Below are positions 28,267 to 34,008 of a stretch of 34,008 nucleotides of DNA, piece after piece; position 1 is the first letter of the stretch; each line of letters begins with the position of its first letter. The stretch is from Candidatus Wolfebacteria bacterium RIFCSPLOWO2_01_FULL_47_17b. Lineage in GTDB: Bacteria > Patescibacteriota > Minisyncoccia > UBA6257 > JAGOQP01. Under the pieces are notes generated by a model, which was not told where the DNA came from, searched no databases, and was given only the letters and a program-made list of their open reading frames with translations. Made by a program: the position numbers and the translations under genes. Location of the stretch: assembly GCA_001793865.1 (NCBI GenBank), contig MGIS01000023.1, forward strand, positions 136,573 to 170,580, in the 5' to 3' direction.

Positions 28267-30429
28267 ATGCATGTTACCCTCGCGACACCTCTTGCGGACA
28301 TTAAAGGCATAGGAGCCCGGTTTTTGGACAGTTTGGACAAGCTCGACATCAGAACCGTTAAAGACCTTTTGTACCACTTCCCTTTCCGGTATATGGATTT
28401 TTCAAAAATTTTGCCTATCGCGGGGGCGGAAGAGGGAGTTGTCGCCACGTTTTATGGAGTCATAGAAAAAGTTTCGCTTTCAAAGACGTACCGCAGAAAG
28501 ATGTGGGTCGTAACCGCCCGCATCGTGGACGAAACGGGAAAGCTGAACTGCGTGTGGTTCAACCAGAAGTTTCTCATATCCACGTTCAAAGAGGGCCAGT
28601 CCATACATGTCGCCGGTAAGGTCCTGCACGACGGAAAAAAGCTGTACTTGGCATCCCCCATATTCGAAGTTGTTTCATCTCAGGGATCTATGCATAGGCA
28701 CACGGGGCGGTTGGTACCGGTGTACCCCGAAACAAAAGGAGTTACGTCCAAACTTATACGATTTGCTTTGAGCAAGGTGATGCCGCTGATACAGGATATA
28801 CCGGAATTTCTGCCGGAGTCGCTTTTGGAAACATACGGCTTGCCGCCCGTATACGAGGCATTCTTACATATACATTACCCCAGCACGATACAGGAAGCCG
28901 AATCGGCGCAAAAGCGATTTTTGCTTCAGGATCTTTTTTTGCTGCAGCTTCTGCACTTCAGCGAGCGGCAGAAATTATCGCAGGAAAAAGCAGTGCCGTA
29001 TCCCTACGATGCCGATATTATCAAGGTGTGGCTGTCTCGGCTACCGTTCGAGCTCACGCTAAGCCAAAAAAAGGCATTGCACGAAATACTTGAGGATCTT
29101 GCTTTGGACCACCCAACACAGCGCCTGTTGCAGGGAGATGTAGGATCGGGGAAAACCGTTGTTTCAGCCATTGCGGCGCGGGTTGTCGCGGGACACGGGC
29201 ACCAGACGGCCATACTCGTTCCCACCGAGGTGCTCGCGCATCAGCATTTCGATACATTCAAAAAGTTTTATAGCACGTTTGAAGTCGAACCACCGCTCAT
29301 TATACTCGCAACCGCGTCCAAGTACGCGCTGTTTGCCGGAGAGGGGCTTGAATCCGAATTGTCCAAAAAACAGGCCTTGGAGCATATTGCATCCGGCCAA
29401 GCGAAGATCGTTATAGGCACGCATGCGGTCATACAAAAACATATTTCATTCCACCGGCTTGGATTTTTGGTTATAGATGAGCAGCATAGATGGGGGGTTC
29501 GTCAACGAGCAGAGCTTTTGAGCCGCACCGACGCCGACAAAGGTGTGTTTGGTGCACATCTGCTATCGATGTCGGCTACACCGATACCGCGAACACTAGC
29601 TATGACCGCGTATGGAGACCTTGATCTTTCGATTATTTCCGAGCTGCCGAAGGGGCGTAAAAAGATAGAAACAAAAGTCGTTTCCCCTGCCAAGCGGCAG
29701 GAAACGTACGATTTCATCCGTACGGAGATCAAAAAGGGCCACCAGGCCTACGTGGTGTGCCCGCGCATCGAACCAGCTGACCCGGATGTACCGCTTTCTC
29801 CGCGCCAGTTATTCAATCTCGAGGTAAAGTCGGTAAAGGAAGAATATGAAAAGCTGACAGCAATGCTGTCATCCTGGCGAAAGCCGGGATCCACCGGGTT
29901 TCGAGCAGAAATGCTTCATGGAAGGATGAAAGCGCAGGAAAAGAATAAAATCATGCAAGATTTTAAGGACGGTAAAATCGATATGCTAGTCACCACATCT
30001 GTCATTGAAGTTGGTGTGGATGTACCCAATGCCACCATTATGATGATCGAAGGGTCCGATCGATTCGGGCTTTCACAGTTGTACCAGTTTCGCGGACGCG
30101 TGGGACGGGGCGAAGAACAGTCGTATTGTTTCCTGCTTTCCGATGTGCAATCCAAAACAACCAGCGCCCGCCTACGGGCGCTCGTGCAGGCAAAGAACGG
30201 ATTCCAACTCGCGGAGATGGATCTTAAGATGCGAGGTCCGGGGCAGTTTTTAGGCGATGTACAGACAGGACTTCCCGACGTGGCAATGAAGGCGATCCAA
30301 AACCCTGAGCTTGTACTGGGAGCACGGGAACAAGCGCAAAAACTACTAGAAGAAGACCCCGAGCTCAAAGAATATCCTTATCTTGCCGCGTACTTGAAGC
30401 TATTCAAAAAATCCGTCCATCTTGAATAA
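28267..30429 (+). CDS. recG: ATP-dependent DNA helicase RecG, with a palindrome-derived insertion
   Basis: Branch-migrating helicase that regresses stalled forks and processes Holliday junctions, 720 aa. N-terminal wedge/OB region (IKGIGARFLDSLDKLDIRTVKDLLYHFPFRY). Walker A LLQGDVGSGKTVVSAIAA, DEQHRWGVRQR (motif II), SMSATPIPRTLAMTAYGDLDLS (motif III), then the C-terminal helicase domain TTSVIEVGVDVPNA and QLYQFRGRVGRGEEQSYC. The region between YEKL and MLHGRMKA is about 8 residues longer than usual (SSWRKPGST). That stretch is encoded by a GTCATCC-type palindrome. Very short leader. Followed by a strong terminator. Confidence 0.97.
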   Translation: MHVTLATPLADIKGIGARFLDSLDKLDIRTVKDLLYHFPFRYMDFSKILPIAGAEEGVVATFYGVIEKVSLSKTYRRKMWVVTARIVDETGKLNCVWFNQKFLISTFKEGQSIHVAGKVLHDGKKLYLASPIFEVVSSQGSMHRHTGRLVPVYPETKGVTSKLIRFALSKVMPLIQDIPEFLPESLLETYGLPPVYEAFLHIHYPSTIQEAESAQKRFLLQDLFLLQLLHFSERQKLSQEKAVPYPYDADIIKVWLSRLPFELTLSQKKALHEILEDLALDHPTQRLLQGDVGSGKTVVSAIAARVVAGHGHQTAILVPTEVLAHQHFDTFKKFYSTFEVEPPLIILATASKYALFAGEGLESELSKKQALEHIASGQAKIVIGTHAVIQKHISFHRLGFLVIDEQHRWGVRQRAELLSRTDADKGVFGAHLLSMSATPIPRTLAMTAYGDLDLSIISELPKGRKKIETKVVSPAKRQETYDFIRTEIKKGHQAYVVCPRIEPADPDVPLSPRQLFNLEVKSVKEEYEKLTAMLSSWRKPGSTGFRAEMLHGRMKAQEKNKIMQDFKDGKIDMLVTTSVIEVGVDVPNATIMMIEGSDRFGLSQLYQFRGRVGRGEEQSYCFLLSDVQSKTTSARLRALVQAKNGFQLAEMDLKMRGPGQFLGDVQTGLPDVAMKAIQNPELVLGAREQAQKLLEEDPELKEYPYLAAYLKLFKKSVHLE
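29855..29890. repeat. Palindromic repeat inside recG
   Basis: Two adjoining hairpins: TGACAGC / GCTGTCA (29855-29861, 29865-29871) and ATCCTGGC-GAAA-GCCGGGAT (29871-29890, one G-T). The second belongs to the GTCATCC family seen at 4892 and 14492. It lies in frame within recG. Confidence 0.65.
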
Positions 30430-30430
30430 C

Positions 30431-30471
30431 AAAAATCCGCTGCGAGGGCTGTCAGCTCGCAGCGGATTTTT
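30431..30471 (+). terminator. Strong terminator of recG
   Basis: AAAAATCCGCTGCGAG (30431-30446) pairs perfectly with 30456-30471 around a 9-nt loop, ending in a T-run. Two bases after the recG stop. Confidence 0.9.
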
Positions 30472-30507
30472 GTCTCCCACCCGACTCAATGTAATGGTGA
30501 GGGACGA

Positions 30508-30620
30508 GCCCCCACACCAATTGCGGCACAGCCGATGCTTACGCACAATCTAAAGACGTAGTCGCCTCACGGCTCAAGACAGTGCTTTATTACATCCCCT
30601 GCAACAATTGGTGTGGGGGC
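30508..30620. repeat. CCCCACACCA inverted repeat, copy 2
   Basis: GCCCCCACACCAATTG (30508-30523) and its exact complement (30605-30620) flank 81 nt with no ORF. The stretch 30430-30851 between the convergent recG and GtrA genes has no gene. Apart from this element it holds the recG terminator and the GtrA terminator. Confidence 0.75.
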
Positions 30621-30737
30621 GAGGGTAGACCTCCTTTTTTTTGTATTGAGTGAGTGCTCGCTCGCCACCCACCTATACGATATCACCATTATAGTAAATA
30701 GGCAAAATCAGTTCAAGGGCAAGGATGTGGATAAAAA

Positions 30738-30763
30738 CCCAGCACCATTTGCATGGTGCTGGG
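30738..30763 (-). terminator. Terminator of the GtrA/glycosyltransferase unit
   Basis: CCCAGCACCAT / ATGGTGCTGGG (11 bp, 4-nt loop) with TTTTTAT following on the minus strand, about 90 nt after the GtrA stop. Confidence 0.8.
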
Positions 30764-30851
30764 AAAAGAAGATAGCTCCTTAGAAACTCTAGGGAATCCA
30801 CTCCTCAATACTCGAGTAGTATACTCCCCTCGCTTTTATATGTCAAGCCCG

Positions 30852-31514
30852 TTAGCTCTTTCGCTCGCTATGATGTACGAACAGCGTCCCCTCCTTTCGG
30901 TGAAAGACAAAATATTTGTATCCAATGAAATTCCATACCATCGATGCCACCGTCGCCACTATCGCTCCAACATTTGCCCAGAGCGTTTCTGACGACCCGG
31001 CGGGCGGCGCTAATACATTTACGATAATGGATGCAATAATGACATTTATGCCGAACCCTATAATACTGACGGTAAAGAAGCGGATAATCTTTTTGGCATC
31101 GGTTTTTTCGTGAGACCCGAACGTCCAGAGCTTGTTCCATGCGTAGCTATTAAGAACTGCTACAATAAAGGAGACTGCTTTGAAGATCGTGTAGAGCGTC
31201 CCCGATGCCGCGCTGAAGATGAGAATGAGGATGTTTAACACCCCGAAGTCCACAAGCGTATTGAGCCCGCCTACTATCAAAAATTTTACCGCCTCGTATA
31301 CGGTTTTGACTTTGCGCCCGATAAAACTCCCGATGGCTATAATAAGGCACACGATACCGAAACATGCGGCGACGATGGATGCTAGCCGCCAGCCGTTCAG
31401 GCCAAGATCATATAAAAACGCGCTTTCCCGTTCCAGACTTTTTGCGATAAGCGCCGCAAATCCGCCTATCAACAATCCCGCTATGACCGCCGCGGTAAAA
31501 TCTCTTTTTGTCAT
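30852..31514 (-). CDS. GtrA-like membrane protein with two extra N-terminal helices
   Basis: 220 aa from ATG 31514 (MTKRDFTAAVIAGLLIG). GtrA domain of four helices: KFLIVGGLNTLVDFGVLNILILI, FKAVSFIVAVLNSYAWNKLWTF, FFTVSIIGFGINVIIASIIVNVL and WNFIGYKYFVF. GtrA proteins are thought to flip or bind polyprenyl-linked sugars. Two hydrophobic segments (about residues 8-25 and 40-65) precede the domain, where many GtrA proteins have none. The neighbouring GT2 glycosyltransferase on the same strand supports a role in surface polysaccharide or glycolipid transfer. A start at 31535 is possible but adds only MCYTSHN. Confidence 0.85.
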   Translation of the reverse strand: MTKRDFTAAVIAGLLIGGFAALIAKSLERESAFLYDLGLNGWRLASIVAACFGIVCLIIAIGSFIGRKVKTVYEAVKFLIVGGLNTLVDFGVLNILILIFSAASGTLYTIFKAVSFIVAVLNSYAWNKLWTFGSHEKTDAKKIIRFFTVSIIGFGINVIIASIIVNVLAPPAGSSETLWANVGAIVATVASMVWNFIGYKYFVFHRKEGTLFVHHSERKS

Positions 31515-31565
31515 GTTATGTGAAGTATAACACACCCGCCCGGGGAAGTACTGTGGATAACATTT

Positions 31566-31633
31566 ATCCCCACACCATAACGAGTGTTTTATTCACGGAA
31601 TCGCAGTGCGCTATGCTCGTTTGGTGTGGGGAT
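31566..31633. repeat. CCCCACACCA inverted repeat, copy 3
   Basis: ATCCCCACACCATAACGAG (31566-31584) and CTCGTTTGGTGTGGGGAT (31616-31633) pair with a single bulged T. It ends one base before the glycosyltransferase stop codon, between that gene and GtrA. Same asymmetry as copy 1, opposite orientation. Confidence 0.75.
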
Positions 31634-33112
31634 TTATTTCTTTCTGTGTTTGGGTGTTACCCAAAAATCAAGGCGGAATTCCCCCGAAAGGGCTAGGCGT
31701 GTTTGCGCTTCAATCGCGGGGAATGCCCCAAATATGGTGAGTGTGATGGGCGTCAGCACCCAGCTTACCGCGTGGTACAGATACTGATACCATTTAAGCG
31801 GCTTCGAGCGGGGCAGGAGTACCACGCTGAGCACAATGCAGGTCACAATGCCTATGGACGTAAACATCATAATTTGCGATGTTATTGAAGGCAGGTTATA
31901 GGCAAGTATGCTTATGCGAAACTGCTGCCCTCCTATCAAAAGCGGCAGCCAACCCAGCGAGAAGATAATAAGCGAGTTCGTTGCCCAGGAATGGAAGCCC
32001 TCTAGCTGCTGGAATCCCCAGTACCATTTTTTATACAGCGGAATAGATTTGTTTTCCCTGAATTTATTCAAAAGATACGCGATATTTTCACTCCCCCACG
32101 CCCATCTGCGCTGCTGTTTATAGAGATTTACCAGCGTTTGCCAAAATGAAGCTCCTACGTTTGCATCCATCGAAACAGGATAGAACAGCGGCACCGTGCG
32201 CCAATCGCCTTTGAAATGCAGTAGACACTGAAAAAATATCCGGGAATCTTCCGACACGATATCCCTTTGCCAAAAGCCGACGTCTATAAGCGGCTGAAGC
32301 GGCATGGAATGAGATGAAAAGGTAACCAGCTTTTCGGGCATGGATTGCTGCATCAAGTGCCAGAACGTCCCTGAAAACCCTATGATGCGCGAAAGCGCCG
32401 GCGCTTCGAAAATATTGTTCAAAAAAAACGGCACTGGCTGGTAGCTTGATCGCTGGGGGTGCGGCGCCGTCAGAAACGTGTAGGTAAGTATGCCGAAATA
32501 ATCCGGATAAATTTGCGTATCCACGTCGAATGTAGAGACAAGCACCCGTTCATACGGAATGTTTTTTGCATCAATGCACCCCTTAATGGCTTCTTTCGCC
32601 GCCCAGGTTTCGTTGGAGCTTTTGCCGGGTTTTTCGTCCGGAAGCCCGTATGGATGCGTTGTCGCCAGAAGCGAGCCAAAAGCATCCCTAAATTCTTCTT
32701 GTATTTTTTTGGCGACTTCCTGTGCGTGCTCGCCCGCTTTTTCTTCCAACCCAAGCACGATATGGAATTTATCTTTCGGGTAGTTGGACTGCGCGAGTTG
32801 CAGGAATGTTTCCCGCACTACCTCATACGCCTCCTTGTACATCGGCAGTACAATAAGGTGCTCCACCTCTTTCCATGATCGTATTTTTTCCAATTCCTCC
32901 AGCCAATTTTTTCGCATATTCCTCCGCAGGAGCCGGTATCCGCTTTGCAGATGAATGGTAAAGTAGAGGGTTTTCAAAAACCAATAGATATCGAATATGA
33001 TTATGAACACCGCTATCCACGCGGGCAAAAGAAACGAAAGCGCCGCCAAAAGTGCCAGCGTCCCCCACACCAGAAGGGCGGGCACTATCTCCATCCATCG
33101 GTAAAAAGTCAT
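31634..33112 (-). CDS. Membrane-bound family 2 glycosyltransferase
   Basis: 492 aa from ATG 33112 (MTFYRWMEIVPALLVWG); the longer frame to 33223 runs through a repeat and is rejected. Two N-terminal membrane helices (about residues 7-60). Cytoplasmic GT2 domain with LIVLPMYKEAYEVV, VLVSTFDVDTQIYPDYFG (DxD), DIVSEDSRIFFQ (catalytic ED) and QQRRWAWGSEN (Q/RxxRW acceptor motif). Four or so helices at the C-terminus. The architecture is that of processive or polyprenyl-sugar synthases. Donor and acceptor cannot be told. Adjacent to the GtrA-like gene. Confidence 0.88.
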   Translation of the reverse strand: MTFYRWMEIVPALLVWGTLALLAALSFLLPAWIAVFIIIFDIYWFLKTLYFTIHLQSGYRLLRRNMRKNWLEELEKIRSWKEVEHLIVLPMYKEAYEVVRETFLQLAQSNYPKDKFHIVLGLEEKAGEHAQEVAKKIQEEFRDAFGSLLATTHPYGLPDEKPGKSSNETWAAKEAIKGCIDAKNIPYERVLVSTFDVDTQIYPDYFGILTYTFLTAPHPQRSSYQPVPFFLNNIFEAPALSRIIGFSGTFWHLMQQSMPEKLVTFSSHSMPLQPLIDVGFWQRDIVSEDSRIFFQCLLHFKGDWRTVPLFYPVSMDANVGASFWQTLVNLYKQQRRWAWGSENIAYLLNKFRENKSIPLYKKWYWGFQQLEGFHSWATNSLIIFSLGWLPLLIGGQQFRISILAYNLPSITSQIMMFTSIGIVTCIVLSVVLLPRSKPLKWYQYLYHAVSWVLTPITLTIFGAFPAIEAQTRLALSGEFRLDFWVTPKHRKK

Positions 33113-33158
33113 GAAGTCTCTACGAAATACGAATAACGTACGAATATACGAAAATCCG

Positions 33159-33195
33159 TCATTGCGACCCCGCACTTGATGCGGGGGAAGTAATC
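33159..33195. repeat. GTCATTGCGACCCCGCA-type palindromic repeat
   Basis: CCCCGCA / TGCGGGG (33168-33174, 33180-33186) with loop CTTGA, inside GTCATTGCG ... AGTAATCCC. It supplies the stop codon and C-terminal tail of the overlapping membrane-protein gene. 33113-33158 contains short TACGAA repeats only. Confidence 0.65.
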
Positions 33196-33872
33196 CCTCC
33201 TGCCTCGCCCTCCGTAGCTTCACGCGAAGGATGGGTTATTCCGTGCTCCGGCACGGAATCCAGTTTCTTTTCCTGTAGCTTCTTATACACCCACACTGTC
33301 GCAAGCGAGGTAAGTGGAATAGACACGAGCAATCCAATCCCTACAATCATGGCCCCCACAATATTTGCCAGCACCACTACGATCGTAAACCCAACAAGGT
33401 GCCAGCGATCTCCAACGGTAATTTTTCGGCTCGTTTTCATGGCCTCAATCGGTCCAACCGCCTTTTCAATAATAATGTATGAGTAGAAGTAGTACGTAAA
33501 CATCCATATGAGTCCGGGCACGATAAGAAGTATGAATCCGACAAGCACGGTGAGCGATACAAGAATGCCTCCGATGATGCTTTTCCAAAATATATCCCAC
33601 GACAGGAATAAATTCTTAACCTCGATGCGCTCTCCGCGGTATATGCGCAGATACACGTTAATGATCCCTATGGAAATATACACGCCTATAATATTGCCAA
33701 TCGCCTGTACCAGCCAGTTTGCTTCCTGCGGATCTCCTCCGGGATTTGATCCCCACGAAACCAGCGCGTAGAAAATCCCCAGAGCGATAAATAGCGGCAC
33801 CAGAAACTTCCAATGCTCTTTATATTTCGACCATCCGAACGAAAACGCCTCTTTTATAGTGAATGATTTCAT
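33159..33872 (-). CDS. Multi-pass membrane protein (DUF975/YciC-like)
   Basis: 237 aa. N-terminal FTIKEAFSFGWSKYKEHWKFLVPLFIALGIFYALV is typical of the glycerophosphodiesterase-membrane-domain/DUF975 group. Several long hydrophobic helices follow (IGNIIGVYISIGIINVYL; GGILVSLTVLVGFILLIVPGLIWMF; GFTIVVVLANIVGAMIVGIGLLV). Between helices lies YSYIIIEKAVGPIEAMKTSRKITVGDRW, a conserved amphipathic segment of that group. The last 15-20 residues and the TGA stop are encoded by a GTCATT-type repeat and are unlikely to be ancestral. Function unknown. Confidence 0.75.
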   Translation of the reverse strand: MKSFTIKEAFSFGWSKYKEHWKFLVPLFIALGIFYALVSWGSNPGGDPQEANWLVQAIGNIIGVYISIGIINVYLRIYRGERIEVKNLFLSWDIFWKSIIGGILVSLTVLVGFILLIVPGLIWMFTYYFYSYIIIEKAVGPIEAMKTSRKITVGDRWHLVGFTIVVVLANIVGAMIVGIGLLVSIPLTSLATVWVYKKLQEKKLDSVPEHGITHPSREATEGEAGGITSPASSAGSQ

Positions 33873-33915
33873 GCCTTACAGTGTACCAAAACCTCCGTCG
33901 TTTGTCATGCAGTAG

Positions 33916-33944
33916 TTGAGCTCAGCACATTTTGGACATAGAAT
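33916..33944 (+). promoter_or_regulatory. Promoter of the gene entering the right edge
   Basis: TTGAGC (33916-33921), 17-bp spacer, TAGAAT (33939-33944). Predicted start about 8 nt before ATG 33959. Confidence 0.5.
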
Positions 33945-33958
33945 CGGCACACAAACCT

Positions 33959-34008
33959 ATGTCCTATCAATCATTCACTACACAGCAGAAATGGTCGATT
34001 GTCCGCCA
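33959..34008 (+). CDS. Start of an unidentified gene (partial)
   Basis: ATG 33959 opens MSYQSFTTQQKWSIVR and runs off the window. It follows a good promoter and lies in an 8-bp inverted repeat (GGACATAG 33934-33941 / CTATGTCC 33957-33964). Too short to identify. Confidence 0.35.
   Translation, partial: MSYQSFTTQQKWSIVR

Noticed and set aside
26475-30545. Shared ACAGCCGATGCT words at 26475 and 30528
   Set aside because: A 12-base match is expected several times by chance in 34 kb, and flanking similarity is weak.
1-34008. CRISPR array, rRNA genes, insertion sequences, origin of replication
   Set aside because: No regularly spaced repeats, no rRNA sequence, no transposase frame with terminal repeats and no DnaA-box cluster noticed.

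Overview
The window reads as a chromosomal segment of a Candidate Phyla Radiation (Patescibacteria, probably Parcubacteria-like) bacterium. This is inferred from: a compact RpoB (1054 aa); a trigger factor without its PPIase domain; a divergent enolase; Panacea, DUF5678, GtrA and retropepsin-like accessory genes; a diversity-generating retroelement (DGR); tRNAs without encoded CCA; and many small palindromic repeats, some inside reading frames. The genetic code looks standard: TGA ends eno, the reverse transcriptase, the retropepsin-like gene and the HicB-like gene.

Left part (1-12.9 kb). rpoC (5' part, cut by the window edge) and rpoB are on the minus strand, behind a structured rpoB leader. 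Upstream is a minus-strand operon tsaD-rodA-mltG (tRNA t6A modification and cell-wall growth). The trigger factor gene diverges from tsaD. Next come a DUF2283 protein, a Panacea-type toxin-antitoxin pair, a small HTH protein and RNase Y.

Middle (12.9-22 kb). gpmI, eno and ppsA cover the lower glycolytic or gluconeogenic steps 3PG-2PG-PEP-pyruvate. Between gpmI and eno lies a complete DGR: reverse transcriptase, Avd-like protein on the opposite strand, template repeat (TR), and a target gene whose C-terminus is the variable repeat (VR). Of 17 TR/VR differences, 16 fall at template adenines. A 10-C homopolymer sits between an upstream ATG and the Avd reading frame. A DUF5678 / retropepsin-like protease / HicB-like operon follows.

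Right part (22-34 kb). The most unusual feature is a tRNA gene nested inside another. A complete tRNA-Arg(GCG) plus a 14-nt trailer lies in the anticodon loop of a second tRNA whose two halves still pair perfectly. The outer tRNA has its own promoter and terminator. Next to it is a nucleotide-metabolism island: HD phosphohydrolase, Nudix remnant, a dUTPase/dCMP-deaminase fusion interrupted by an in-frame TGA, tmk, thyA, a ParB-like gene and a decayed gene. Together dCMP deaminase, dUTPase, ThyA and Tmk make a dCMP/dUTP to dTDP route. The window ends with recG, a GtrA-like protein, a membrane GT2 glycosyltransferase, a multi-pass membrane protein and the start of an unidentified gene.

All function calls rest on motifs read by eye; no database search was run.
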